NCBI GenBank assembly: GCA_910575815.1
Contig: CAJTFN010000006.1
Coordinates: 1 to 64,000 of the forward strand
DNA length: 64,000 bases
Direction of reading: 5' to 3'
Source of the DNA: Oscillospiraceae bacterium
Lineage (GTDB): Bacteria > Bacillota > Clostridia > Oscillospirales > Oscillospiraceae
Below the pieces are notes generated by a model. The model was not told where the DNA came from. It was given only the letters and a program-made list of their open reading frames with translations, and did no database searches. The position numbers and the translations under genes were made by a program. Below, piece by piece: positions 51,721 to 60,959 of the stretch (the stretch's first letter is position 1; each line of letters begins with the position of its first letter).

Positions 51721-52665
51721 ATGTTCGAATTATACGCGGAGAAAAACAAGCTTCGGCCATGCCGGTGGGAGCGCGTTACCAGTGGGTCGGTGGATGTGTA
51801 CCCCGTCCGGTTTACGTTTTCTGAGCACTGGGAGGGTCTGACACGGACGGCGGTCTTCCGGGCGGCGGAGGCGCGGGTATCGGTGCTGCTGGGGCCGGAG
51901 GGGACCTGTAATGTGCCTTGGGAGGTGCTGCAAAAGCCCGGATGTGTGCTGGAGGCCGGGGTATACGGTACGGATGATGCCGGAGAGATGGTACTGCCTA
52001 CGGTTTGGGTCAATCTGGGAACTATTTTGGAGGGTGTGACCCCCGGAGAGGTTATTCCTCCTACGCCGGAGTTATGGGAACAGGCGCTGGCCCGGAAGGG
52101 CGACGCCTTGGGCTACACCGAGGATGGAAAGCTGGGGCTTTACTCCGGGGAGGAACTGCTGTCTTCTGTGCCGGTTTCCGGCGGTGGGGACGGGATCCCT
52201 ATTGGTGCGGTCATCAGCTTTCTGGGGCTGATGGCCCCGGCGGGATATCTTATCTGCGACGGTGCGGTGAAAGATATCCGCGAGTATCCCGCCCTGGCGG
52301 ATTTCTTCCGCCGGCAGTTCGGGGCGGTGAATCACTTCGGCGGTGACGGAGAGACTACCTTTGCCCTGCCGGATATGCGGAATCTGTTTCTGCGGGGATA
52401 TCATGGTGAGGCGGAGGAACGGCTGAGTGGGGATGTGGGGGCAACGCAAGAAGGTACGCTTCATGCGAATTTTAGCGGAAGCATTAATCTATGGGTACCA
52501 GATCAATTACTTGAGTATTCTGCGATAGCTCCAGATTCTATTAAAAATAACCACATATCCAGTCGATATGCATCATTAACCAATGGTGCTGACGGACCTA
52601 AAGCCGGGGCTTATACTTCTCGTCCTGTCAACATGGCTGTGCTCTACTGCATCAAAGCTATTTAA
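51721..52665 (+). CDS. Orphan phage tail-collar-domain protein
   Basis: A 314-residue protein. The N-terminal 130 residues resemble phage baseplate/tail-fibre N-domains (FELYAEKNKLRPCRWERVTSGSVDVYPVRF). Residues about 160-240 form a tail collar domain (IPIGAVISFLGLMAPAGYLICDGA...FALPDMRNLFLRGYHG). The last 70 residues are coded by clearly more AT-rich DNA and end NMAVLYCIKAI. GGGAGG lies upstream. No other phage gene is near, so it is a relic or a domesticated fibre. Confidence 0.85.
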   Translation: MFELYAEKNKLRPCRWERVTSGSVDVYPVRFTFSEHWEGLTRTAVFRAAEARVSVLLGPEGTCNVPWEVLQKPGCVLEAGVYGTDDAGEMVLPTVWVNLGTILEGVTPGEVIPPTPELWEQALARKGDALGYTEDGKLGLYSGEELLSSVPVSGGGDGIPIGAVISFLGLMAPAGYLICDGAVKDIREYPALADFFRRQFGAVNHFGGDGETTFALPDMRNLFLRGYHGEAEERLSGDVGATQEGTLHANFSGSINLWVPDQLLEYSAIAPDSIKNNHISSRYASLTNGADGPKAGAYTSRPVNMAVLYCIKAI

Positions 52666-52692
52666 AGACGGAAACACAACTTTATTTAGATA

Positions 52693-52723
52693 AGAGCTAA
52701 GGGGCAAATCTCCCCTTAGCTCT
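52693..52723. terminator. Hairpin after the collar-domain gene
   Basis: Perfect 12-bp stem AGAGCTAAGGGG / CCCCTTAGCTCT with a 7-base loop, between convergent genes. Confidence 0.7.
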
Positions 52724-52822
52724 ACCTTAAACAATGACTTTGGCGGCCTAGTTTCGATTTTTCCGTATAGCTCTGTTTATTTGTAAGGTGAGATTTCTAT
52801 GTAGACTTGTACACTTAATTTG

Positions 52823-53518
52823 CTATTTTAATTCCACAACAACACTATAACGGGGGTCAATGGCTTTGACGATTGGTTCATATACTTCCTTTACCATTTT
52901 GACGGCAAGCTCATCTGCGGCCTGCCCGTTCGCTGCCGTATCGAATTTCTCCTCCAAGCGGGAGCGCAGATCCCGTTCTATGGCGGTATAGTCTGCCACG
53001 CTCAGCTTAATATCTCCCCGCGCCAGCAGGCTTTCCTCAACCTCCTCTATTATGATACGGCCCGGATCGATTTCGATGGTCTGCAAGTAGGGGCGGTTAA
53101 TCCGGATTGTGACCGTCTTCTCGCTGCGGACCTCGATGACGTCGGCGGCCGTCAGATTATCCAGGTCCACAACGTAATATCCCGTCCCGGTATAAGACAC
53201 ATTCTGGGTCTTCTTCATGAAGTCGAAGTCCAGCTGTTTGATGAGGCGGTCCGTTAGCTTTAGGGAAACCGTGCTGGTTTGCGTACTGACTATCAACCTT
53301 CGGATTTCATTTTGGCCGGAGAGGATGACGTCGGAAAAGTCGACTTCCACACCGCTGGATTGAAGGTAAATCGTGTCCAGGTCAACTTGGTCAATGCCGT
53401 CGGAAACCTGCATCCGTGAGGAATTGGAGTCGTGGGCGAATCCCCAGAGAACTACCGCAATGAGCAGCGCGGCAAGCACGCCGGCGGTGATATTCAAGCC
53501 TTTCTGCCGGTTTTTCAT
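52823..53518 (-). CDS. DUF4230-domain membrane-anchored protein
   Basis: A 231-residue protein with one N-terminal helix (LNITAGVLAALLIAVVLWGFA) and an outer domain rich in beta strands matching DUF4230 (YVVDLDNLTAADVIEVRSEKTVTIRINRPYLQTIEIDP, RDLRSRLEEKF). DUF4230 proteins are of unknown function. The start overlaps the stop of the upstream multi-helix membrane gene by 4 bases, so the two proteins probably form a complex. Confidence 0.8.
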   Translation of the reverse strand: MKNRQKGLNITAGVLAALLIAVVLWGFAHDSNSSRMQVSDGIDQVDLDTIYLQSSGVEVDFSDVILSGQNEIRRLIVSTQTSTVSLKLTDRLIKQLDFDFMKKTQNVSYTGTGYYVVDLDNLTAADVIEVRSEKTVTIRINRPYLQTIEIDPGRIIIEEVEESLLARGDIKLSVADYTAIERDLRSRLEEKFDTAANGQAADELAVKMVKEVYEPIVKAIDPRYSVVVELK

Positions 53519-54375
53519 GGCTGCTTCCTCCCTGCGGAAACAAGCTCAAGGCCGGAAGCCGATTCCGGAGCGACGCCGCAGCGCTCGTTCGCGGACGGCA
53601 GAGGGATTGCGATTTGAAACAGCTCCCGCAGAATCCACTTGAGGACAAAGAAGGTGAGCAGCGGCATGAGACAGTTGGTCAGGATCAGAATGGCGATGGA
53701 ATTCATGCATTTTCGTATGGTGTTCTGGAAGTGGAGCATCAAATCTGAGATGTCCCGGATGGCTGTCTGGAAGAGGTCCGACAGCTTTTCGAACATGGTT
53801 TTATCCTCGGCGCCGCCTTTCATCGCCTCATGGAGCTTGCCGGCGCCGCCCTCCGTCTCTTCGATTGTGTCATTGACGTAGGCTGTGAGATCGGACGCAA
53901 CAATGCCGGTAATATGCGTGTTGCACGGGACGACGAACGCCACCGCCAGGGCCAGGACGCAAAGCCGGATTGCCAGACTTTTCAGGAGGTTCCTTCTGGT
54001 CACAATGAACAAAGCCCCCGCAAAACAGGCCAGCGGAATGAGGATTGTGAAGGCCACGTTTATTCCGTACCGGATCAGAATCTTTTCCAGAAACAGAGCC
54101 ACGAGGATCGCTACAAAATAGAAATTCATATCCGCCAGGCTGTCCGCCAAAGGCGTTGCGAAGTCATCCGGCAACGCGGAAATGGCCAAAGAGGCGGAAA
54201 GCGTGGCTGCGGACAGTCTCATCACCGTATTGCCGCTGGCTTCCACGCTTTCGAGGGAATCCTTTACAAAATCTGTTTCCGGAAGTTTTGCGGAAGCTAC
54301 GAAGAACGAAAGCGCGGCTATAAGGGACAGTGATAGAATCTTAATCGCCAGAGTGGCGTGCTTTGCGGATAACAT
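53515..54375 (-). CDS. Multi-helix membrane protein, partner of the DUF4230 gene
   Basis: A 286-residue protein with about five helices: 9-27 (possibly a signal anchor), 90-105, 108-125, 133-152 and 228-250. The stretch between 155 and 225 is polar and helical (DDTIEETEGGAGKLHEAM-like) and probably extracytoplasmic. GGAGG lies upstream. I do not recognise a named family. Coupling with the DUF4230 gene is the main clue. Confidence 0.7.
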   Translation of the reverse strand: MLSAKHATLAIKILSLSLIAALSFFVASAKLPETDFVKDSLESVEASGNTVMRLSAATLSASLAISALPDDFATPLADSLADMNFYFVAILVALFLEKILIRYGINVAFTILIPLACFAGALFIVTRRNLLKSLAIRLCVLALAVAFVVPCNTHITGIVASDLTAYVNDTIEETEGGAGKLHEAMKGGAEDKTMFEKLSDLFQTAIRDISDLMLHFQNTIRKCMNSIAILILTNCLMPLLTFFVLKWILRELFQIAIPLPSANERCGVAPESASGLELVSAGRKQP

Positions 54376-54782
54376 ATGGAATTCCTCCTTGTATCCATAA
54401 CTGGATGCAGCCCGTATGCGGGGATGGGTTGGGTCTAATATGGCTTCAAGGTGCGCTTGCTTTGGCTGGCAAGATGCCTGGCCTAATCGACCATACGCTG
54501 ATGCTCCTGCGCTTATGTCCGCTTCAAAGGCTAACTGTCTTTGTTGACCGTTTGAAAATGGGGTTCGTCTGAGACAATCTGGATATATTCCCCGCGTTCT
54601 CCCCGAACGGGAAGACAGTGAGATGATTTTGTATGCTTCTCCCGAGGTTTCGCTCTGAACACTGTTTTGTGTCCGGCTCGAATTTACTCACTTTTTGCCG
54701 GTTCCATGGTAACATACTCCTTCTGAAATTTCAATTGCAAGATCGTCAAAGCCTCCGGCCAAGCCGGTGGCTTCCGAACCCC
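54376..54782. other. Intergenic stretch without recognised gene
   Basis: About 400 bases of moderate GC without a frame that has both a ribosome site and protein-like codons. It contains only an imperfect hairpin (GCCTCCGGC / GCCGGTGGC, 54748-54774) related to the terminator core at 34061. Confidence 0.5.
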
Positions 54783-54818
54783 CAGAAAACAACCGCATGA
54801 CACCATAGCATCATGCGG
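54783..54818 (-). terminator. Terminator of the XRE gene
   Basis: Stem CCGCATGA / TCATGCGG with a 10-base loop and TTGTTTTC on the minus-strand side. Confidence 0.65.
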
Positions 54819-54843
54819 CCGCCGCCCGGCATTTCCCGGGGAC

Positions 54844-55299
54844 TCAGGAACCTTTGCGGGCCTTCCAGACCCTTGCCAGTATGTCTTTCAGCACCAGGAA
54901 GGCATCCAGCTCGTTATAGCCGTAGTCCTTTTTCAGATTCTCCAGCAGCCGCTCCAGCTCCGCCACATAGGGCGCGGCGTCCACCTGGGTCTGGTATTGG
55001 GTCAGAACGGGGTACTTCTTGCTCCACGCCTTGGTCCAGTCGATCTTGTCGGAAACCTCCTCCCGGGTACGATCGATGACCTCCTGAATCTCCTGGACCT
55101 CCAGGTCGAACTCGATCAGCTCATCCAGAGTCAGGCCGTACAGTACCGCCAGGTGCCTGGACTGGCGGATATCCGGCAAGGTTTCGTCTGTCTCCCATTT
55201 CGAAATGGTCTGGCGGCTCACCCCCAGCTTCTCCGCCACGGTTTCCTGAGAGAGGCCCTTCTTTTTCCGGGCGTCGAATAAGTTGCTTCCCAAGCTCAT
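54844..55299 (-). CDS. XRE-family transcriptional regulator
   Basis: A 151-residue protein. The N-terminal helix-turn-helix (NLFDARKKKGLSQETVAEKLGVSRQTISKWETDETLPDIRQ) is followed by a helical C-terminal part without membrane segment. GGAGGACAAAAC precedes the ATG at 55299. Relatives of this type control nearby membrane or transport genes, but no obvious target is adjacent. Confidence 0.88.
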   Translation of the reverse strand: MSLGSNLFDARKKKGLSQETVAEKLGVSRQTISKWETDETLPDIRQSRHLAVLYGLTLDELIEFDLEVQEIQEVIDRTREEVSDKIDWTKAWSKKYPVLTQYQTQVDAAPYVAELERLLENLKKDYGYNELDAFLVLKDILARVWKARKGS

Positions 55300-55643
55300 G
55301 TTTTGTCCTCCTTCGGTGAATTTGGCTTTATTATAAGGGGTTTTCCCGGGAAAGGCCAGCGAGGAATCCTTGCAGTTCCGCACGGATTCCCGACAGGTTG
55401 GGAGGCTCTGGGAAATTCGGGCTTGACCGCCGCCTGGGGATGGAGTATACTTGGGCCGGATTCATGGCAGGAACGCGAAGCTGCCGCCCAAAGAGCGCCG
55501 GCGGGTACGCTGGGGCCTCAGCGTGTTCCGTATCCACCCATCCTTTACGGTGTATCGGTTCGCGGCTTTCGCGGTACTTGCTTTTCTTGAATGTTACCTT
55601 AACATAATATGGCGCTGAACGCCAGAAAGAAGGTCTCTTCTCC
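55300..55643 (+). other. Gap with promoter and a possible 55-residue membrane peptide
   Basis: A TTGACC / TATACT promoter pair with a 17-base spacer (55423-55451) points to the HAD gene. In the leader, a frame from the TTG at 55451 to 55618 codes a basic stretch (KLPPKERRRVRWGL) followed by a hydrophobic helix (VYRFAAFAVLAFLECYL). The start overlaps the promoter, so the frame may be a gene remnant. Confidence 0.35.
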
Positions 55644-56414
55644 ATGATCCGCCTCATTGCCAGCGACATCGACGGAACCCTGCTCCAGAACGGAGCTACG
55701 GAGATTCCCCCGGAAATTTTTGACCACATCCACCGCCTGGAGAAGAAGGGGATTCTCTTCTGCCCCGCCAGCGGACGGCAGTACACCAGCCTCCGGCGGC
55801 TCTTCGCCCCGGTGGCGGACCAGATCCCCTTCCTCTGTGAGAACGGCGCGGTGGTCTATGGCCCCGGCCACCCCGGGCCCATCCTCAGCAAAACCGTCAT
55901 GGACCGCCGCCTCTCCCTGGAGCTCTGCGGCGACATCCTGGCTCTGCCGGAGGCGGAGATCTTGATTTCCGGAGCCGACGTCAGTTATCTCTGCCCCAAA
56001 TCTCCGGACCTGGAGGATCAGGTTCGCTGGTTCCTTGGAAACCGCACCGCCATTCTCCCCGCCCCGGCGGACGTACCGGAGGACATCATCAAGGTCTCCG
56101 CTTATTGCCCCACAGGCATCGAAGACGCCAGGGCGGCCCTTTTCCCCAAGTGGAACGCCCATTTTCAATGCGCCATGGCCGGACCGGTTTGGCTGGACTT
56201 TACCCTGGCGGACAAAGGTCTGGGCCTCCGGCGGCTCTGCGAGGCCCTGGATCTCCGTCTGGAGGAGGTTATGGCCTTCGGCGACAACTACAACGATGTC
56301 TCTATGCTGGAACAGGCAGGCTATCCCTATCTGATGGAAAGCGCCGCGCCGGAGCTTCGGGCCCGGTTCCCCGTTCGTTGCCGAAATGTGGCGGAGATAC
56401 TGGCGGGTTTGTAA
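55644..56414 (+). CDS. Cof-type HAD-superfamily phosphatase
   Basis: A 256-residue HAD IIB hydrolase: motif I ASDIDGTLL (nucleophile Asp), motif II CPASGRQY, the K in TLADKGLGLRRL and motif IV VMAFGDNYNDVSMLEQAGYP. Such enzymes dephosphorylate sugar phosphates or flavin/pyridoxal phosphates in the cytoplasm. Length is normal. The substrate cannot be told. Confidence 0.92.
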   Translation: MIRLIASDIDGTLLQNGATEIPPEIFDHIHRLEKKGILFCPASGRQYTSLRRLFAPVADQIPFLCENGAVVYGPGHPGPILSKTVMDRRLSLELCGDILALPEAEILISGADVSYLCPKSPDLEDQVRWFLGNRTAILPAPADVPEDIIKVSAYCPTGIEDARAALFPKWNAHFQCAMAGPVWLDFTLADKGLGLRRLCEALDLRLEEVMAFGDNYNDVSMLEQAGYPYLMESAAPELRARFPVRCRNVAEILAGL

Positions 56415-56532
56415 TCCCTGCTTCAAAACGGCGGAGCCCTCCCGGCCCCGCGCCTGAAGCTTCCCGCCCCCTGGGTTTTCTCCAAAAATTTGAACGGTTC
56501 CTTAATTTTTGTCATTTTTGTTACTTTTTTGC

Positions 56533-56571
56533 TTTGTCCGCCTTTACAAGGCGGACAAAATTCTTTATAAT
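56533..56571 (+). promoter_or_regulatory. Palindromic operator overlapping the promoter of the peptide-binding gene
   Basis: A perfect 12-bp inverted repeat TTTGTCCGCCTT / AAGGCGGACAAA (TAC centre) covers the -35 element TTTACA; a 17-base spacer leads to TATAAT at 56566. A repressor bound there would block transcription of the gene at 56672. Confidence 0.65.
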
Positions 56572-56671
56572 AGATGCTTGCCACACCGTCTCGCCTCCTG
56601 CGGCCCAGGCGGTCCGGCATTCAGTTTTACATAGAGAAGGCGGGCCTCCGAATCCCGTCTCTGGAGGTAGT

Positions 56672-58336
56672 ATGAAACAAATCATCAAGGGCCTGACGGC
56701 CCTGCTGCTGCCGGTAGTCCTGTGCGCCTCCCTGCTCTCCGGCTGCGCCAAGGACGGCGAGGGCATGACCCTATCCGTCTGCGTGGGCGCCGCTCCGGAC
56801 TCTCTGGACCCCATCTACGCCGAAGACGCCGCCGGCCAGACGGTCCTGGCCCACCTCTACGAAAATCTCATGCGGGTTACGGCGGACAGCTCCGGAAAGA
56901 CCAGTGTCATTGCCGGCATGGCCAAGTCCGTGGACCAGGACGAGGAGACCAAGGAAGGCGCCATTTCCGTCACCTACACCTTCCGCCTCCGCAGCGCCCG
57001 CTGGTCCGACGGGCAGCCCGTCACTGCCGGGGACTTCGTCTACGCCTGGCGGCGTCTGGCGGACCCCGCCACCGGCTCCCGGTACGCGGACCTTCTTTCC
57101 GTGGTCAGCGGTTTTCAGGAGGCCCGGACCGCCGGGGACATGAGCCTTCTTAAAGTGACGGCGAAGAACGACAACACCTTGGTTGTGGTGCTGGACGGGC
57201 ACTACGACTGGTTCCTTCGGGAGGTCTGCACCTCCCCCGCCACCATGCCCCTGCGGCAGGACGTGGTGCAAAAGCTGAAAGCCGCCTCCGGCGATAAGTC
57301 CTGGTGGGAGGGAGATCCCACTCAGCTGGTGACCAACGGTCCTTACACCGTCGCCGCCCTGGAGGAGGACCGCCTTCTCCGGCTGGAGACCAACAGCCGT
57401 TACTATGCCGCCCAGCCCGGCCCGGCCAGCATCGACTTCCACTACGCCGGCTCGGCGGAGGAAGCCTGGTCCCTCTATGAGAGCAAAGCCGTGGACGCCG
57501 TTTGGCCCCTGCCCGACAGCCGGCTGACCGAGCTGGCGACGGACCCGGAATGGCGGGCTCTGCCACAGCTGGAGACCTACGCGGCCCTGTTCAACGGCGC
57601 CTCGGAACTCTTTGGAGACGCCAATCTGCGGGAGGCCCTGAGTCTGGCGATTGACCGCAATGCCCTGGCCGAGGCGGCGGGGTCCGCCGCCCACCCAGCG
57701 GAGGGCCTTGTGCCCCCCGGTGTGCCGGAGGACGGAGAGGAGGACTTCCGCACCCGCAGCGCTCCCCTTCTGGACAACGACCCGTCCACTTATGAGGAGC
57801 GCCGCCTCCAGGCCAAGACCCTGCTGGAGGAATCCGGATACAACAGCGGCTCGGACCTGGGAGAGCTGGAATTTCTCTATCTGCAAAGCGCCGTGAACGA
57901 CGCGGTGGCCCAGGCCCTCTGCCAGCAGTGGCAGGAGGCCCTCGGCGTCCAAATCACCCCCAAGGGCCTGAGCGAACGGGCTTTGATGTCCGCCCTGCGG
58001 AAGGGGGAATACGATCTGGCGGGCCTGAATCTCACCGCCTCCGCCAATGACGCGGAGTGCTTCCTGATGACCTGGACCAGCGGCGGACGGAACAACCTTA
58101 TCGCCTATGAAAGCAGCGCCTACGACACCCTGATGAGCATCATCGCCAGCGCCGCCGACGGCACCGCCCGTATGGGCTGCCTCCACGACGCGGAAGCCCT
58201 GTTGCTGATGAACCACGCCATCGCCCCCCTGTACACCAAGGGCACCGCCTGGGAACTGCGGGAGACCCTCTCCGGGGCCTTCCGGGATCCCCGGGGCTGG
58301 TTCAGCTTTGCCAACGTGGTTCCGCGGACGGCCTAA
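56672..58336 (+). CDS. Oligopeptide-binding ABC lipoprotein (OppA family)
   Basis: A 554-residue extracytoplasmic binding protein. A lipoprotein signal (LLPVVLCASLLSGCAKDG, lipid Cys near 25) is followed by the OppA fold: APDSLDPIYAEDAAGQTVLAHLYENLMRV, YTFRLRSARWSDGQPVTAGDFVYAWRRL, NGPYTV and ALSLAIDRNALAEA. GGAGG lies upstream. There are no opp permease or ATPase genes next to it, so it is an orphan receptor that must use a transporter coded elsewhere or act as a sensor. Confidence 0.92.
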   Translation: MKQIIKGLTALLLPVVLCASLLSGCAKDGEGMTLSVCVGAAPDSLDPIYAEDAAGQTVLAHLYENLMRVTADSSGKTSVIAGMAKSVDQDEETKEGAISVTYTFRLRSARWSDGQPVTAGDFVYAWRRLADPATGSRYADLLSVVSGFQEARTAGDMSLLKVTAKNDNTLVVVLDGHYDWFLREVCTSPATMPLRQDVVQKLKAASGDKSWWEGDPTQLVTNGPYTVAALEEDRLLRLETNSRYYAAQPGPASIDFHYAGSAEEAWSLYESKAVDAVWPLPDSRLTELATDPEWRALPQLETYAALFNGASELFGDANLREALSLAIDRNALAEAAGSAAHPAEGLVPPGVPEDGEEDFRTRSAPLLDNDPSTYEERRLQAKTLLEESGYNSGSDLGELEFLYLQSAVNDAVAQALCQQWQEALGVQITPKGLSERALMSALRKGEYDLAGLNLTASANDAECFLMTWTSGGRNNLIAYESSAYDTLMSIIASAADGTARMGCLHDAEALLLMNHAIAPLYTKGTAWELRETLSGAFRDPRGWFSFANVVPRTA

Positions 58337-58443
58337 GTGCTCTTTCCGCCGCTTCTTAACAGATGCTCCATGCCAAAGAAAGCCTCTGGACTTTTCCCCT
58401 GCGGCGTGCTATGATGAAGAAAATGGAAGAGGAGGAACCTGAT

Positions 58444-59166
58444 ATGCGCTTAAACGGAGTGGAATACAACGACTATCCCGATCTGAGTCCGGGAACCTAT
58501 GCTGGAGAGTCCATCGGCGTCTATACGGCCAAGACGTTTCTCTGGATGTTCCTGGGACTGCTGACCACCTTTGCCGTGGCTTTTTTCGGCTATGCAACCG
58601 GCTGCATTCTCTATGTCTTTCAGATTCCCTATTTCCACATCGTCCTGATGGTGGCGGAGCTGGCGGTGGTTCTCTTTCTCAGCGCCCAGCTCCACAAGCT
58701 CAGCGTGCCTATTGCCCGGGCCCTGTTCTTTCTCTACGCGGCGCTGAACGGCGTGGTCTTCTCCGCCTACTTCCTGATTTTCCACATGGCCAGCTTGATT
58801 TTGGTCTTTGCCATGACCGGCGTCTATTTCGGCGCCATGACTCTCTACGGCTACCGCACCAAGACGGACCTCACCCGCCTACGCCCCATCCTTGTGGGAG
58901 GGCTGATTTTCCTGATTGTCTGCACCCTGCTGTCCCTGTTCCTCCCCTTGGGCATGGTGGACCGGGTGGTCTGTCTTATCGGCATTGCCATCTTCCTGGC
59001 CTTCACCGCCTATGACACGCAGAAAATCCGGACCCTGTATACCGCCTACCAGGGCGACACGGCCATGCTGGAGCGGGCGTCCATCTATTCCGCGCTCCAG
59101 CTGTATCTGGATTTTATCAATCTGTTCCTGTACCTTCTCCGGTTCCTGGGAAAGAGCCGAAAGTAA
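58444..59166 (+). CDS. Bax-inhibitor-1/YccA-like membrane protein
   Basis: A 240-residue seven-helix protein: YTAKTFLWMFLGLLTTF start, repeated pairs of helices and the C-terminal AFTAYDTQKIRTLY...ALQLYLDFINLFLYLLRFLGK, the signature end of the BI-1 family. The AYDTQKI aspartate is part of the proton/Ca2+ gate in bacterial homologues (BsYetJ). AGAGGAGG precedes the start at 58444. Monocistronic, closed by a terminator. Confidence 0.92.
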   Translation: MRLNGVEYNDYPDLSPGTYAGESIGVYTAKTFLWMFLGLLTTFAVAFFGYATGCILYVFQIPYFHIVLMVAELAVVLFLSAQLHKLSVPIARALFFLYAALNGVVFSAYFLIFHMASLILVFAMTGVYFGAMTLYGYRTKTDLTRLRPILVGGLIFLIVCTLLSLFLPLGMVDRVVCLIGIAIFLAFTAYDTQKIRTLYTAYQGDTAMLERASIYSALQLYLDFINLFLYLLRFLGKSRK

Positions 59167-59177
59167 TCATCATAAAC

Positions 59178-59205
59178 GAAAGGAACCCCTGATGGGGTTC
59201 CTTTC
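59178..59205 (+). terminator. Terminator of the Bax-inhibitor-like gene
   Basis: Perfect 12-bp stem GAAAGGAACCCC / GGGGTTCCTTTC with a TGAT loop. Confidence 0.85.
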
Positions 59206-59261
59206 CAATTTCCTGCCATTATAAATGGACGTTTCTACCGGGAAAAAGGGGATCCCCGGTC

Positions 59262-59675
59262 TCAGCCCTCCCCTTGACCGGAGATCTCCCGGTCCTCCCG
59301 GGCGAACTGCTCTCTCCAGGCGTCCAGCTCCTCCTCGTCCCGGTCCTCCAAGGCGTGGAGACCTCCCCGGCCCTCCATGTGGTGGGTCAGCTCGTGGGAG
59401 AGGGTCTGGCGGAGCTCCTGCCGCCAGTCCTCCAGGGTCCAGTCCTCCCGCTCCGCCATGGCGGCAAAGGAGCCGTAGTACAAATTGATATACCGTCCCA
59501 GGAGATTGTCGCAGTAATCCCCCATGACGAACATTTCCCGGTCCGGAAACGCCGGGTCCAGCATGACCTCTTCCCGCAGGTTCACGCCGCCGTTCAGTCC
59601 CTCAAACAGGGCCTCCGGAAAGGGCTCCGCCAGCTCGTCCAGCAGCTCCCCTACCTGATCGAAGCTCAGGCGCAT
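59262..59675 (-). CDS. Zincin-like metallopeptidase (PF06262 type)
   Basis: A 137-residue small metalloprotease: [49 protein letters not shown] and the zinc site [11 protein letters not shown] (HExxH). Such minimal zincins are widespread and poorly studied. The start overlaps the end of the HAD phosphatase gene by 10 bases, indicating a common transcript. Confidence 0.88.
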   Translation of the reverse strand: MRLSFDQVGELLDELAEPFPEALFEGLNGGVNLREEVMLDPAFPDREMFVMGDYCDNLLGRYINLYYGSFAAMAEREDWTLEDWRQELRQTLSHELTHHMEGRGGLHALEDRDEEELDAWREQFAREDREISGQGEG

Positions 59676-60328
59676 GGTCCCTCCATAATGATAACCTCCA
59701 GTTCCTCCATCGTATCCGCCAAACGGTCCGCCCCGGCCTCCTCTAGGGACGCCCGGGGCCGGAAGCCCCAGGTGACGCCGCAGGCGGTCAGTCCGGCGTT
59801 GTGGCCGGTTTGAATGTCCACGCTGCTGTCTCCCACGAAGAGGGTCTCCTCTGGCCGGGCTCCCAGCTCGGCCATGATCTTATGAACGCCCGTGGGGTCC
59901 GGCTTCACCGGCACGCCGTCCACCTTGCCCCGGACCAGCTGAAAAAAACCGGGGAGGTAGTGCTCCACGATTTGGCGGCTGAAGCCGTCCGCCTTGTTGG
60001 AATACACCGCCATCCGGACCCCCGCGGCCTTCAGCCGCGCCAGCAGCGCCGCAACGCCCTCGTAGGGCACCGTGGTGTCCATGTTGTGCTCCCCGTAGTA
60101 TTCGCTGAATTGGGAGAGGGTATTCATCAAAATCAAAGGACTGCGGCAGCCCTCCGGAGAAAATTTGGTAACCAGGTTTGGAATACCATGGCCCACCATG
60201 TCCTTAAATTCCGCCACCGAGTGCTCCGGCCATCCGTTGCGGCGGCAGACCCAGTTCCCGGCGGCGGCCAAGTCCTCAATGGTATCCAGCAGGGTTCCGT
60301 CCAGGTCGAAAATCACGGTACGATACAT
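59666..60328 (-). CDS. HAD phosphatase, phosphoglycolate-phosphatase-like
   Basis: A 220-residue HAD IA hydrolase with motif [11 protein letters not shown], a helical cap, motif [11 protein letters not shown], motif III Lys in [10 protein letters not shown] and motif [19 protein letters not shown], all as in Gph/PgmB enzymes. The ATG at 60328, 6 bases after GAGGTG, is chosen over longer frames. Probably clears 2-phosphoglycolate, though pyrophosphatase (PpaX) activity is possible. Confidence 0.9.
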   Translation of the reverse strand: MYRTVIFDLDGTLLDTIEDLAAAGNWVCRRNGWPEHSVAEFKDMVGHGIPNLVTKFSPEGCRSPLILMNTLSQFSEYYGEHNMDTTVPYEGVAALLARLKAAGVRMAVYSNKADGFSRQIVEHYLPGFFQLVRGKVDGVPVKPDPTGVHKIMAELGARPEETLFVGDSSVDIQTGHNAGLTACGVTWGFRPRASLEEAGADRLADTMEELEVIIMEGPCA

Positions 60329-60520
60329 ATGACACCTCATGTCTGTTTTCAGTAATAGTAAAAGGAGCTTGTTTCCTTCCAATTCTCCGATTATAAGTAT
60401 TCTAACAAGCACCCTTCGCCTTTGCAAGTGACGAAGGGACCGAAAGCCAAGGCTTACGGCGGTGGCTTTTTTAGCGTATCTGGCAAAAAAGCGGCGGGGC
60501 GCGTCTTTCATTTTCTCCGT

Positions 60521-60947
60521 TCACTTGGTAATCAGGAACAGCCCCTACGCGCAGACCGCCATTCCCAAAATCTTCCGGAGGGTCAGAGTCTCCAGATTGA
60601 GGCAGAATCCCCACGGCCAGCAGCACACAGGACAGGGTGATGCTGGCCACCAGGTTGCCCGTGCTGATCTTCCACCCCGCCCGGTAGACGCAGAGAAACC
60701 CGAATTCAAGCCCCACAATGGACAGACCCAGGACCCACGCCGTCCAGTTCGTCTTACCCAGCCTCGCGGCCAGGTTCTTCTGTTCCCCGGTGAGGTAAAA
60801 CAGGAGCACCGCGCAGACCGCGGCCGCCGCGTAAGTAACCGCCAGGGAGGCAAAGCCATTCACGTCCCTGGGCGTGGATTTCGCACAGACATTGTAAAGC
60901 GTGTTAGCCGCCACCACCATCAAAATGGGCCACCGTTTGTTCCGCAT
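60521..60947 (-). pseudogene. Broken DMT/EamA-type small transporter
   Basis: Good sequence from MRNKRWPILMVVAANTLYNV through four hydrophobic segments to CVLLAVGIL (about residue 112). There the frame shifts: the expected end LTLRKILGMAVCA...GLFLITK lies in the next frame and is also broken by a TAG at the point before GLFLITK. A frameshift plus a stop make loss of function likely. The intact gene would be a four-helix drug/metabolite-type transporter of about 140 residues. Confidence 0.75.
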
Positions 60948-60959
60948 CGTAGCTCCTCC

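Noticed and set aside
51721-52665. Diversity-generating retroelement target
   Set aside because: No reverse transcriptase, accessory gene or second copy of the 3' end is present in the window.
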